Assembly: GCA_029237525.1 (NCBI GenBank)
Contig: JARBAU010000230.1
Location: forward strand, 1 to 64,000
Length of the DNA stretch: 64,000 bases
DNA from: Nitrososphaerales archaeon
Lineage (GTDB): Archaea > Thermoproteota > Nitrososphaeria > Nitrososphaerales > Nitrososphaeraceae
Reading direction: 5' to 3'
Position numbers and translations under genes: made by a program. Below, piece by piece: positions 26,094-35,908 of this stretch; position 1 is the stretch's first letter, and each line of letters opens with the position of its first letter. The notes beneath the pieces are model-generated. The model worked only from the letters and a program-made list of their open reading frames with translations, searched no databases and was not told the DNA's origin.

Positions 26094-27161
26094 TTACAAA
26101 GTAAAAGTCCTTCCTCCAGTTTTAATTTGTATGTTTCCGCTGCCAGGACCAATTATGCGACCTATACAACTACAGGACATCCCATACCTTTCAATTGTTT
26201 CAATAGCATTATCTACGCTTGATCCAGGAATTACTAAGCAAAAACCAATGCCCATGTTGAAGGTTTTATACATTTCCTTGATGCGAATATGACCTTCCTT
26301 TTGAATGAGCTTGAAAATGTCCGTAGGTACTGGAAGGCTATCAAGCCTATAATTCACTCTGTTGTTAAGACGAGAAAATTTTGTAAAGGAACCACCTGTC
26401 ACGTGTAACAATCCGTGGATAGGGATGTTGTCATTTTCGATCAACGTGACAATAGGGCGAACATATATTCTAGTGGGTGCTAGAATCATTTCACCAATCG
26501 TTTGATTGGTTTCGCCCACACAATCACTAAGAGAATGTTTCGACAGAAGAACCCTTCGTGCCAGGGTGTATCCATTTGAATGAAGACCGCTACTCGCAAT
26601 TCCGATGATGATGTCTCCCTTCTTAATCTTGCTTCCCATAATTATCTTATTTTTTTCTGGTATTATTCCAAATGCCATACCGACTAAATCGAAAGCTTTC
26701 TTTTGGCTTCCCTTTGAAAGAAGTTCGGGGATTACTGCTGTCTCTCCGCCTACAATTGGTACACTTGCATCTTTGGCCCCACGGACTAGTCCCTTAACAA
26801 TATCTCCAAGTAGAACAGAATCTGGATCCGTTATCGCAATGTAATCGATAAATCCAACAGGCTTAGCACCGACACAAATTATGTCGTTCACATTCATGGC
26901 AACACAGTCAATACCAATTGTATCAAAACGGTTCATCATTTGGGAAACGATTATCTTAGTTCCTACACCATCTGTGTGTAAGGCAAAAATTTTGCCATCG
27001 ATTTCGATAAGTCCAGCATAGTGACCAAATCCAGACAGCACCCTCCCATGAGTAAGGAACGATCTAGATGTTGAAATTATCCTTCCGATGGTGTTCTGAG
27101 CTTTAATTATCTTCTTCATGTCTATTCCTGTGCTTTTGTACGTTACTTTTTTTGCCCTCAA
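26094..27161 (-). CDS. purM: Phosphoribosylformylglycinamidine cyclo-ligase (PurM)
   Basis: 355 residues, TTG start. Converts FGAM to aminoimidazole ribotide with ATP in purine synthesis. Family landmarks in order: YKSTGID at the start, FALHTDGVGTKI, CVAMNVNDIICVGAKP, VGGETAVIPELL, GIASSGLHSNGYTLAR and HVTGGSF. These correspond to the ATP-binding and Mg sites of the PurM/ThiL superfamily. Length is typical. Isolated from other purine genes here; a long AT-rich spacer follows. Confidence 0.95.
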   Translation of the reverse strand: MRAKKVTYKSTGIDMKKIIKAQNTIGRIISTSRSFLTHGRVLSGFGHYAGLIEIDGKIFALHTDGVGTKIIVSQMMNRFDTIGIDCVAMNVNDIICVGAKPVGFIDYIAITDPDSVLLGDIVKGLVRGAKDASVPIVGGETAVIPELLSKGSQKKAFDLVGMAFGIIPEKNKIIMGSKIKKGDIIIGIASSGLHSNGYTLARRVLLSKHSLSDCVGETNQTIGEMILAPTRIYVRPIVTLIENDNIPIHGLLHVTGGSFTKFSRLNNRVNYRLDSLPVPTDIFKLIQKEGHIRIKEMYKTFNMGIGFCLVIPGSSVDNAIETIERYGMSCSCIGRIIGPGSGNIQIKTGGRTFTL

Positions 27162-27326
27162 GTAAAATTATTGTTAATGCTGCATACATATTACCCTTTA
27201 ATATGCCTCAAATAAATGGAATAGTAAGCAACGACTCGCCACTATATCTTGTAATTATTCTATTCTAATATTTATCTAGATGGCTGACAGATATTAACTT
27301 GATATTGCTGCACTTTGTAGATACTA

Positions 27327-27346
27327 AATGCATTTTTGAATGCATT
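27327..27346. promoter_or_regulatory. Paired AATGCATT inverted repeat between purM and dtxR
   Basis: Two copies of the self-complementary AATGCATT (27327-27334, 27339-27346) separated by TTTG make a perfect 8+8 bp inverted repeat. It is 165 bp from the purM start and 191 bp from the DtxR gene. Operator is a guess from symmetry. Confidence 0.35.
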
Positions 27347-27491
27347 ATTTCTAATTTCTATTCATTTGTATACCAAAGAAACTCTCAATTCTAGCTTTAA
27401 TTCGCTCTAATGGCTATATTATTAAATTTATGTACTGATATAGATATGCATACATAAGTATAACAATGTTATAGAGGTGCGTTTCATAATA

Positions 27492-27518
27492 AGGTTAATA
27501 ACATATCGCCGGTAACCT
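27492..27518. promoter_or_regulatory. AGGTTA/TAACCT half-sites before DtxR-family gene
   Basis: AGGTTA at 27492-27497 and its exact inverse TAACCT at 27513-27518, ending 19 bp before ATG 27538. These hexamers equal the half-sites of the classical DtxR box, though the spacing here is 15 rather than about 3. Location fits autoregulation. Confidence 0.4.
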
Positions 27519-27537
27519 AGCAGTACTATAGACATTT

Positions 27538-28014
27538 ATGACTACTCCTAGCAAAATCGAAGGAAATAAGGATGAAGCAGAAGTACTGTATATTGGAACT
27601 GCTGAGTCAGAGCACATCGAAATGTATTTGAAGGCAATTTGGTACTTGAGGGAAAAAGGCGACACAGTTAAAGTGAGCTCCGTAGCTAAACTGCTTAATG
27701 TAACCCAACCTTCAGTAGTTCAGATGTTGCATAGACTAGACAATGCTGGTCTTGTGAGTTATAAAAAAGGTAACCTAGTGGAGATTACTTTGAAAGGGGA
27801 AAGGATAGGAAAACAAATGATCCGCAATACTAGGTTACTTGAAGTTATGATGAGAGATGCTCTCAAAATTGAGATTGATGAAGAGATGGTTTGCGGGATT
27901 GAACATCACATGAAAAAGATATTTACTGACGCTTTGTGTACGCTATTAAACCATCCCAGAACTTGTCCGCATGGGCTAAATATCCCATTAGGGAAGTGTT
28001 GTAAAAAGTTGTAA
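27538..28014 (+). CDS. DtxR/MntR-family metal-dependent repressor
   Basis: 158 residues, ATG start. SEHIEMYLKAIWYL is the characteristic opening helix; KVSSVAKLLNVTQPSVVQMLHRLDNAGLV the winged HTH; then the dimerisation/metal domain with EMVCGIEHHMKKIF and the C-terminal HPRTCPHGLNIP. The Cys-x-x-Glu-His-His and CPHG residues are metal ligands in the family, which senses Fe(II) or Mn(II). There is no SH3-like third domain, as in MntR. DtxR-like half-sites precede the gene. Downstream 1.1 kb is empty, then an ABC transporter. Confidence 0.92.
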   Translation: MTTPSKIEGNKDEAEVLYIGTAESEHIEMYLKAIWYLREKGDTVKVSSVAKLLNVTQPSVVQMLHRLDNAGLVSYKKGNLVEITLKGERIGKQMIRNTRLLEVMMRDALKIEIDEEMVCGIEHHMKKIFTDALCTLLNHPRTCPHGLNIPLGKCCKKL

Positions 28015-29153
28015 TGTTCAGATTAATTATACTAATATCTGCTTTGATATTCCAACAATTATGTGAAATCCACATAAAAATAAATCCAAAATAGTCAATC
28101 AGATATTGAGTGATAGATCATCCTTATCAAAGTAAATTTTGCATTCTTGTTCTATTATTATGTGAATATATGCGTCAACGATTATCGTTGGTTAATTCGG
28201 AGTGTAACTGTTAATTATAAAAAATTACCGAATAATAATGCATGATTCAAAGATATGGAAAGAGACATCTTAGTTTTGACGAGATTTAGTAAAGTAAATG
28301 AGAGAACAAATAGATAAAGCGGGTCATTGAAATTATCGTTCAACAAGGGCCGCGTTTGCTTGCGTGTTTTTGGCACGTTGTAAAAGCATTTAGACAATTT
28401 TGTGTTATAAGGAAAATTGAAATCGAATACTCTGGCGGTTGGACTAAAGACCCTCCAAACAAGTATTCGCAGATTAAACAGGCCACGCAATGGCATTTGA
28501 CTTATTGTGCAGTCTAACGAAATTACCTATGAAGGATCACTTGACAAATTCTGGACAATCAATGATCCTACAACTAAGAATAGCTAAGGTCCAGTGATGG
28601 GCTCCCAATCTGACTCATCTCTCTAGTATCACACTCTAGAACAGAGTATCGTAGTCGTTCTAAAGAGCTGAAATTTAAAATTCACTCACGTAAGCAGGGA
28701 GATTAGTGTATACTTAGATATCATCTGCTTCTGAATTTATGGAACAGAAGACTATCATCAAGAGTTATTTTGAAAAGTTAAGTACATCCTATCCATGACT
28801 ATCGGCCAAAAGGGTGGTATATGGCGCAGTATGTCCGCCAATTATTCAAAGACTATGATTCGATTTCAAATGTTTCGAAGTTGGCTTATAAAAGCTTCAC
28901 GAAAATTATTAGCTATATGTAATTTGAGTTAACATTTAATTTAATTTAATGTGTTTCCGAGTTCATGGCTAATGTCATAAGTACATGGTCTAGCAATTCG
29001 AAGTGTTCAAGTCTGGTTGAAAATAGACGAATTATGATAAATTTGGTTGAACTGAGCCTCAGTATTTGACCTATTGAATGCAATATCCACTCCAATACTG
29101 TGTTTAATCGATACACATAACTTGAAGCTACGATAGAGCATCAACTATTTCAA
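28015..29153. other. 1.1-kb spacer with possible gene remnant
   Basis: No intact gene. Plus-strand frames between 28255 and 28587 look protein-like but are broken: an open frame to 28517 containing KIEIEYSGGWTKDPP, then a +1 frame 28507-28587. No start codon joins them. The remainder is AT-rich. A solute-binding protein gene, expected before the following permease, is not found. Confidence 0.35.
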
Positions 29154-29954
29154 ATGGATGTTAAGAACCATGGATTTAATCTTGCAGTGATGGGTTTATC
29201 TCTAGTAACTGTATCTTACCTCGTTTTTCCACTTACTGCGATCTTTATTTTCATCGCATCAACATCCATTCCATCTTCATTAGGTAGACCAGAAATCATA
29301 AATGCTTTCCTACTCAGTGCAAGTACTGCTACAGTTTCCACAACATTACTCTTGGTATTTGGAATTCCGGTCGGATATTTGTTAGCTCGATTTCGACATA
29401 TTCCTGGAGTTTCAATTCTAAGACTGTTAGTTTTCTTGCCACTAGTTTTGCCTCCTTTGGCAAGTGGCGCGTTACTATTGGGAGCTCTTGGTCCTATCTC
29501 TCCAATTATGAGAATGTTTCCCATGATAGATCTTACTCAATCGGTCACAGGAATAATAATCGCGCAGACATATGTTGCCTCTCCATTTATGATCTTTGCT
29601 GCAGAGATTGCGTTCGAGTCATATGATGAATCGCTTGAGCGGGTATCTCGTTTATTGGGTAAGTCTAGATTTCAGACTTTTGTGCATGTATCAATCCCGT
29701 TAGCCAAAAATGGCATAATTATTGGATCAATTATGTCATGGGTCAGGGCAGTCGGAGAGTTAGGAGCAACAATGATGTTAGCATACAATCCTCATACTAT
29801 TTCAATCCAGATATTTGAAGACAATGCTATAGGCGGATTGGCTAGAGCCATTCCAGATATCTTCCTAAGTATAATATTGTCGATAACAGCTTTAACTATT
29901 TTTTGGCTCTATTCGGCTAAATTTACAAAAGGGAGCTTTGCCATGATGAAGTAG
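29154..29954 (+). CDS. ABC transporter permease, molybdate/tungstate/sulfate type
   Basis: 266 residues, ATG start, with about six membrane helices. The EAA loop is seen in ESYDESLERVSRLLGKSRF followed by HVSIPLAKNG, the coupling segment of ModB/WtpB/CysT permeases; SWVRAVGELGATMML is a family-typical late helix. It would move an oxyanion inward together with the ATPase four bases downstream. No binding protein gene precedes it. MoaA at 34.7 kb makes molybdate or tungstate a reasonable substrate, but sulfate cannot be excluded from sequence. Confidence 0.85.
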   Translation: MDVKNHGFNLAVMGLSLVTVSYLVFPLTAIFIFIASTSIPSSLGRPEIINAFLLSASTATVSTTLLLVFGIPVGYLLARFRHIPGVSILRLLVFLPLVLPPLASGALLLGALGPISPIMRMFPMIDLTQSVTGIIIAQTYVASPFMIFAAEIAFESYDESLERVSRLLGKSRFQTFVHVSIPLAKNGIIIGSIMSWVRAVGELGATMMLAYNPHTISIQIFEDNAIGGLARAIPDIFLSIILSITALTIFWLYSAKFTKGSFAMMK

Positions 29955-29958
29955 CGTT

Positions 29959-31050
29959 ATGACTGGACTAGAATTAGTGAATGTAATAAAGAAATTTCCC
30001 GGTTTTACGCTTGGGCCGATCAATTTGAAAGTTGAACCCGAAGTGAGAGTCGTTATAGGACCAACCGGTAGTGGAAAGACTACCATCCTAAACCTCATTT
30101 CTGGGCTATTGAGACCAGATATGGGATCTATATTGTTAAACGATGTCAATATCACAAATCAGCCACTCGAAATCAGAAAAATCGGGTATTTATTTCAAAA
30201 ACCGTTTTTGTTTCCTCACCTGAGAGTATATGACAATATTATTTTTGGTAAAAGAAAAGATGAGTCGATCGGCGATTCTGAAATCATGGCCTTACTTAAA
30301 GATCTTGGGATATGGCGTTTGTGCGATCGAAAAATAGAGGGACTGAGCGGTGGAGAGATGCAAAAGATTTCTTTAGCAAGAATGCTTGTGACCAAACCAA
30401 AGGTAATTCTAATGGATGAACCACTTTCTAACTTAGATGAGTTATCCAAAAGGAACTTGAGAAGGGAACTACGGATGGTGTTAAAGGAAAGGAATATCCC
30501 CACTATTTATGTGACACATTTTGAGCATGATGTATATGCCTTGGCAGACACCATTTCGATTCTATATGACGGTAGATTAGTATATAGTGATACTTTGGAT
30601 GGTTGTCTTAAAGTACAGAAACCCTCCTCTGTTCCATACTACTTCGACTTTTTTGGTGCTGAGGGTAATTTTATAGAAGGTATAGTTATGCAAAGCGGAA
30701 GTGGTATTGCCAAATTCAGATATGGCGCGCAAACGATAGAGATTCTTGGAGAGTATCCAGTAGGATCAAAGGTAGGCATTTTAATTCGACCTGAAGATAT
30801 TATTTTATCCAAACAAGCCCTAAAAACTAGTGCACGCAATGTTTTGCTTGTAAAAATAGTAGATATAAAAAAGCCAGCTGAATCTATAGGAACGATCAAA
30901 GTATATATGATGCTTGAAAAAAGACTGTGCTTGGTAGCTAAAATCACAGAGGAGGCAAGACTGGAAATTGGAATTAGAATAGGTGACGAATTATTCATAA
31001 TCTTTAAAGCATCTGCTCCGACAATCGTACGTGAAGAATTTCTAAACTGA
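29959..31050 (+). CDS. ABC transporter ATPase with TOBE domain (WtpC/ModC-like)
   Basis: 363 residues. Walker A GPTGSGKTT (about 34-42), LSGGEMQKI signature, Walker B VILMDEPLSNLD, and switch His in YVTHFEHD. After about residue 230 comes a C-terminal regulatory region with GSKVGILIRPEDI, typical of the TOBE/MOP-like domain that binds oxyanion in ModC and WtpC. It starts four bases after the permease stop, the same operon. Complete length for the family. Drives oxyanion import. Confidence 0.88.
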   Translation: MTGLELVNVIKKFPGFTLGPINLKVEPEVRVVIGPTGSGKTTILNLISGLLRPDMGSILLNDVNITNQPLEIRKIGYLFQKPFLFPHLRVYDNIIFGKRKDESIGDSEIMALLKDLGIWRLCDRKIEGLSGGEMQKISLARMLVTKPKVILMDEPLSNLDELSKRNLRRELRMVLKERNIPTIYVTHFEHDVYALADTISILYDGRLVYSDTLDGCLKVQKPSSVPYYFDFFGAEGNFIEGIVMQSGSGIAKFRYGAQTIEILGEYPVGSKVGILIRPEDIILSKQALKTSARNVLLVKIVDIKKPAESIGTIKVYMMLEKRLCLVAKITEEARLEIGIRIGDELFIIFKASAPTIVREEFLN

Positions 31051-31333
31051 ATTACTGACTCAAGAAGCTATAAAGAAGATAGTTTAGATGTCATCAATAT
31101 TAAAAGATATCAGTTTCACACTTATTATTCAACTGACTAAACCAATTTGTTTGTCTAGTCTCTTGTATAGTAAAAGTACTTTAGACAGAACTGATTCAAC
31201 TAGTACAATGTCAACATATTGAAATTATTCATTGCTTCTTAACTTTGATCCTATGCAAGTGATATAATCTAGCTTTCAAACATCATGTCCCTTTCGCCTA
31301 TTTTTAGTAGTTACTTCTCTCTTATCGTTATTA

Positions 31334-31654
31334 TCAATTTTCTATCTTTTTATCCAGCCCAAAGTCCTCAATAAGGTCTATCAATTCTCTATATTGCTTC
31401 AAGAATGTGCGTCCCTTACTCGTTATGGATAGCATCCCACTGCTCTCGCATCTGAGGATCATATCTTTACGCTTCAGATCCCCAAAAATCAACGTCATTT
31501 TATCATATGATAATCTTGAGTATTGTTGGACATGAGTTGGCTTGGCTACATTAGCACCTCCGGTGTGATACATGTCATGCTCAATCGCAGTAAGTATATC
31601 ATGAAATAGCTGTAATTTGTGTCTCTTGTATTGTTTCATTACTATTTTTTCCAT
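31334..31654 (-). CDS. Small winged-helix protein (PF14947-like)
   Basis: 106 residues, ATG start. Pattern of archaeal single-domain winged helices common in Nitrososphaeria: HDILTAIEHDMYHTGGANVAKPTHVQQYSRLSYDKMTLIF carries the HTH, then KDMILRCESSGMLSITSKGRTFLKQY is the wing. No ligand domain. Probably binds DNA as a dimer. Solitary, facing the transporter operon tail to tail. Confidence 0.75.
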   Translation of the reverse strand: MEKIVMKQYKRHKLQLFHDILTAIEHDMYHTGGANVAKPTHVQQYSRLSYDKMTLIFGDLKRKDMILRCESSGMLSITSKGRTFLKQYRELIDLIEDFGLDKKIEN

Positions 31655-32451
31655 TTCATGCTACAACATTGAAAATAGACCTATAAACAAAAGTTCTAAG
31701 TGAGACTAATTTAAAAATACTGAATGAATCCGATTTGGTATACAAGCGCTCAGGTACACTATTAAAATACAATTCAGATATCCCTCGTCGATTTAGTTGA
31801 CATTTTGTTTTCTACTAACCAATGGTTAATTGGTCTGACGGAAAATCTTTTGTGGATAAGTGTTAAATTTTCTGATGAGACATCTTGACAAATTGAAATT
31901 AGACTGGGATTGAACGAGCAACATCCATTTGACATCCCACAAATATTCCAACGGTTAGTTTTTATCAAACTTAACAAGTGTGATCTAATCCACTGTATTC
32001 TCTCCACAAATTACGATTTAAAACTGATGTCCACATTGTGATACAAAGTTTTACATAAACGATATTGCTTGTCGATCTTACTATATTGAAAACTAAGTTA
32101 AATTGAGTGTGCTATTTTAGACCAAAGGTTCAGATTCTGGCTATTGTAAATGATTTTAGGTTGTCTTGAATCGTTTCCGTTCTAATCCCATTATCAGCAC
32201 ATAATCCTTGCGACCTGGTATGTCAAAAGCATGTTTCATTCGAATATAAAACCTAAGTCTAGACAAATGCTATGAGCCATTCATTTTAATTGTTTATTCT
32301 GTGCATACGCGAAACCGCGCTTTATCATTTAATTGGTCCTAGAATTTTTGTATATTCCTAACAATTATCTAAACTTCCGGTACTATAGGTTTGTTGTTTA
32401 GATTAGGTGATTTATTATAAATGCAAAATTACTAATGATATCGAGATATTT
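31655..32451. other. AT-rich spacer
   Basis: A 77-codon minus-strand frame at 31774-32007 has scattered cysteines and no recognisable order; I do not support it. Nothing else seen: no RNA gene, repeat or strong palindrome. Confidence 0.4.
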
Positions 32452-34140
32452 TTACGTCAGATTAGGTATAGTCATTTTCATAACCCTCTGCCTAAGTAAG
32501 ATAGCTAGTCCAATTGATAGAAGTGATACAATAACTGCTGTCAAGAATATCAGGTTAAAAGCAGAAAAGGACGGGATGTAACGTATAGTGTCATTTGCGT
32601 TAATTGCCATCTGATGTGTCTGCATGTACATTCCTGCGAGTGCTGGTCCAATTGCACTGCCAATTATTCTAAGCAACGTAGTCATCCCAAGAGATATCCC
32701 GCTAAATTGTTTTGGAGTAGCGAGTATGATAACATTCATCGCACCCACGCTAGTAAGAGATAACCCGGTTGATAAGACCGCTAGGCTTATTGAAATCAAG
32801 AGTTCTGTTGAATGTAGAGCCAGCAATCCAATGAAACTTGCAGTGGTGATGATAGTTCCAAATATAATGGGTTTTAAAGATCCAAGTTTCGAAACTATGT
32901 ATCCAGAGGTAGGCCCGAATACAAGAAGAATAATTGCAAAAGGTAACTGAACTTTGCCCGTGCTTATGGCATCTTCATTAAATCCGACTGGCTCTGGATT
33001 TGTTACTAGAATAGGTATCGTTTGAAATATCATAAACATTGAAAAACCCACCAAAACTATAATCAAATTTGCAGGAAGTATTGCCTTGTTGAGCATGAGC
33101 TTGAAATCTACTAACGGAAATCTTGATCGCTTCTCGATAATAATAAATGAGCAAAATGAGACAATTCCAAGAATAATAAAGGGTAACACCTGACTAGTAG
33201 AGTTATTCGTAGAATGTGTATCCTGGCTACTAGGCGAATAACTATCAGATGCCTTTATACTAGTTGTTCCTGATGTTTCAAGTAACGTAAGAACCAACAA
33301 TAACGACACGATAGTTACAGCTAGTGCGATCGCACCTAGAAAGTCGATCTTTTTGTTAGAATTACTAGAAGGAATTTCATCGGATAATGCATTGAGTTCA
33401 GGCTTAGAGTTGAGATTGATCCCACCTTGTTTAGTTTGAATATAATTTGGATCTTTCTTATGCCATTCACTTTTCTCTTCTATATGTATAAAAAATCGGA
33501 TTATTATTAAAAGTCCTATGGCCACAGGGATTATTGTAAAGAATGTAGTTCGCCATCCGTAATTTTCGACAATAATTCCACCAACTGTTAGGCCTATCAC
33601 AGCACCGGAAGCAAACATGGATGTTATTATACCTTGTCCAATCGACATTTTCTCTCTTGGGAATTGATCTCTTACGATACTAAAGGCAATAGGAAACATC
33701 GACATTCCAACTCCCTGTATTGCACGAGCAATGAGCAAGAACGTTATATTTGAGGCAAATCCTGACAGAGAAACTCCAATTGCATAAATACACATTATTA
33801 TTAGCAAGATCTTCTTCCTACCGTAGATGTCTGACAACTTGCCTGCAATCGGGGTCATTACTGCTCCGGTAACCAAGTATGCGGTAAGTATCCACGATGA
33901 CATGCTATACGAAACGTGGAAGTTAGCTATAAGATCTGGAATAGCTGGGATCAGCATGGTTTCTGCGTACATTATCATTGTAGCAATACAACTTAGTATG
34001 ATGACCACTTTCCAGGCATATGCCGAAATACTTGGTTGTTTGCCAGAATAAGGACTCGAAACATGTGTACGAGCCGATTCAATATCACCTATACCTTCAT
34101 TTTCGTGTTCTTTTTTATCACCGTAGTATGGTTTTTTCAA
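32452..34140 (-). CDS. MFS drug/proton antiporter, 14-helix (DHA2-like)
   Basis: 562 residues, ATG start. A 45-residue polar N-terminus precedes the first helix. Helix 1-2 carry MYAETMLIPAIPDLI and SWILTAYLVTGAVMTPIAGKLSD; the loop 2/3 motif is GKLSDIYGRKK, the MFS motif A; GQGIITSMFASGAVIGLTVGG is the antiporter motif C region. A 60-residue cytoplasmic loop with Ser/Asn runs splits the two halves. Family members export drugs or metabolites with proton exchange. Substrate unknown; monocistronic. Confidence 0.9.
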   Translation of the reverse strand: MKKPYYGDKKEHENEGIGDIESARTHVSSPYSGKQPSISAYAWKVVIILSCIATMIMYAETMLIPAIPDLIANFHVSYSMSSWILTAYLVTGAVMTPIAGKLSDIYGRKKILLIIMCIYAIGVSLSGFASNITFLLIARAIQGVGMSMFPIAFSIVRDQFPREKMSIGQGIITSMFASGAVIGLTVGGIIVENYGWRTTFFTIIPVAIGLLIIIRFFIHIEEKSEWHKKDPNYIQTKQGGINLNSKPELNALSDEIPSSNSNKKIDFLGAIALAVTIVSLLLVLTLLETSGTTSIKASDSYSPSSQDTHSTNNSTSQVLPFIILGIVSFCSFIIIEKRSRFPLVDFKLMLNKAILPANLIIVLVGFSMFMIFQTIPILVTNPEPVGFNEDAISTGKVQLPFAIILLVFGPTSGYIVSKLGSLKPIIFGTIITTASFIGLLALHSTELLISISLAVLSTGLSLTSVGAMNVIILATPKQFSGISLGMTTLLRIIGSAIGPALAGMYMQTHQMAINANDTIRYIPSFSAFNLIFLTAVIVSLLSIGLAILLRQRVMKMTIPNLT

Positions 34141-34715
34141 TTTAATGAGGGGGCTAAAATTTCAAGACTCGTTATTTCATTTTAAAGAACATTCAGTAAT
34201 TGTATATACCGTTTTGTATTGTAGAAATTCAATTACAGTAGCATAGGCTATGATAGTATCATTATGGGAAAGAAGTTTATTCATTACAAATTCAGATCCA
34301 AAGTTTTCTCGAAAGTTTTCAGAATGATTCTTGTGATCTCATGTTTAAACTCAATGTTTTTCAATGATTCTTTAACACCAAGATGTTACTTGAATTCTCG
34401 TTCCCAAAGTGAGTTTACTGATTTGTATGGTCAAGTCCAAATTTGATCCCTTTATAAATGCATTAACATCATCTCCTATGATAATTTTAATGCCAATCTC
34501 AAAATCGTAAAAATACATAATCTTCTAATAGATTGTAAGCCGCATAATGCTATATATGCCTTTGAGATGCTGCCTGTCAGTATCGAAGATTTACTCATTT
34601 CATGACTTGAGCGTAATGGCATTTTCAGTAATTTTAATGATAATATTAGGCTGATATTTTGATTCTATCGTTGGGATGGTAAGATAAATCCGACCAACCA
34701 TTCTATGTCAAGTGA
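34141..34715. other. Promoter region and spacer
   Basis: Lies between the MFS gene start and the moaA stop, both minus strand. The 60-codon plus-strand frame 34264-34446 has no protein character. No palindrome or RNA gene recognised. Confidence 0.4.
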
Positions 34716-35720
34716 TTAACCCCCAATTCTGTGCATAAGGTTCATTCTTGCTCTCAACGATTCGGTACGTATTAGCCTTATGATACCTTCTGGTTTGTAC
34801 TTTATGGAATCCAAGATACTTGATTTAATAACTTCGTCAGTTTTTCCATTTCTCAATAGACCTTTCAAATCAGTTCCTGGTTTTTCATACAGACAAGTCA
34901 GTAATCTACCATCTGATGTTAGTCTTATCCTGTCGCAGTTGGTACAAAATGGCTCAGATATAGATGGAATAAATCCCAATCTACCTCTATCGTCATTCAA
35001 AGTAAATAGCCTAGCCGGTTCTGAATAATCGTTGTATAAAGGAGAAATATCTATCCCCTCACTAGCTAACTTTTTGATTATTTCAGCCTTGGTTACTACT
35101 AAATGATTATTCCACATGCTAGTTCCGTCCAATGGCATAAATTCTATAAAGCGAACAGTAAAATTTGTCTTTCTTGACAACTCTGTAAATTCTATGATCT
35201 CGTCATCGTTCCATCCTCTGATGACGACCACATTTAATTTAACGGAAAGTCCAACATCATTAGCTACTTGTATACCTTGAAGTACCTTGTCGAGTCCATC
35301 GACACCGTTAATCGCTTTAAATCGACTCTCCTTCAGTGTATCTAAACTAACATTCACGCTTTGTAAACCTGCATCCTTGAGTCTAGCTGCGTTAGTCTGA
35401 AGTCCAATGCCATTTGTAGTCATGCCCATATGCTCTATCTGATGTATTCTAGAAATGAGCTTAATCAGGGAGGGTAAGTTTGGTCGAACTAATGGCTCGC
35501 CACCAGTGAGTCTCACTTTGACAATGCCTAAATCAGCCAAAATCCTAACAACTCTAATTATCTCATGAAAATTCAGGATATTTTCCTGTTCGAACCAATC
35601 TACGTTGTTGACAGGCATGCAATAGATGCATCGCATATTGCACCTGTCAGTGACTGAAATACGTAATTTCTTAGCGGTTCTACCGAATCTATCAATTAAT
35701 TTATTATTCAGGTGGGTCAA
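34716..35720 (-). CDS. moaA: GTP 3',8-cyclase (MoaA)
   Basis: 334 residues. Radical SAM protein with N-terminal cluster CNMRCIYC at about residues 27-34 and a second 4Fe-4S site from CTNCDRIRL plus the later LLTCLYE cysteine; RLTGGEP is the SAM-binding motif. The last residues are Gly-Gly, the tail that in MoaA inserts into the active site. It converts GTP to 3',8-cyclo-dihydro-GTP, first step of molybdopterin synthesis. Stands alone here; the ubiquitin-fold MoaD/Urm1 gene is at 18.9 kb and an oxyanion importer at 29 kb. Confidence 0.96.
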   Translation of the reverse strand: MTHLNNKLIDRFGRTAKKLRISVTDRCNMRCIYCMPVNNVDWFEQENILNFHEIIRVVRILADLGIVKVRLTGGEPLVRPNLPSLIKLISRIHQIEHMGMTTNGIGLQTNAARLKDAGLQSVNVSLDTLKESRFKAINGVDGLDKVLQGIQVANDVGLSVKLNVVVIRGWNDDEIIEFTELSRKTNFTVRFIEFMPLDGTSMWNNHLVVTKAEIIKKLASEGIDISPLYNDYSEPARLFTLNDDRGRLGFIPSISEPFCTNCDRIRLTSDGRLLTCLYEKPGTDLKGLLRNGKTDEVIKSSILDSIKYKPEGIIRLIRTESLRARMNLMHRIGG

Positions 35721-35908
35721 GACACCAACCTTATTAAATACTTATTATCGAATCTTACTAAAATAGGTTTTATGCTGGCCAGATGCATTTGGATCACCTT
35801 TTCAGAATGAAAAGATTAAGCCCATTCACAGATCTATTACGATAGAATAGTCTCATTATTCAGATTTCATTGTAATATGCGGTAATTCAAATGTAGAAAA
35901 ACGTTGAA

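Noticed and set aside
28215-28496. 93-codon minus-strand frame
   Set aside because: Protein is ill-ordered; plus-strand remnants in the same place look more protein-like.
31774-32007. 77-codon minus-strand frame
   Set aside because: Scattered cysteines without spacing, no domain, no promoter sign.
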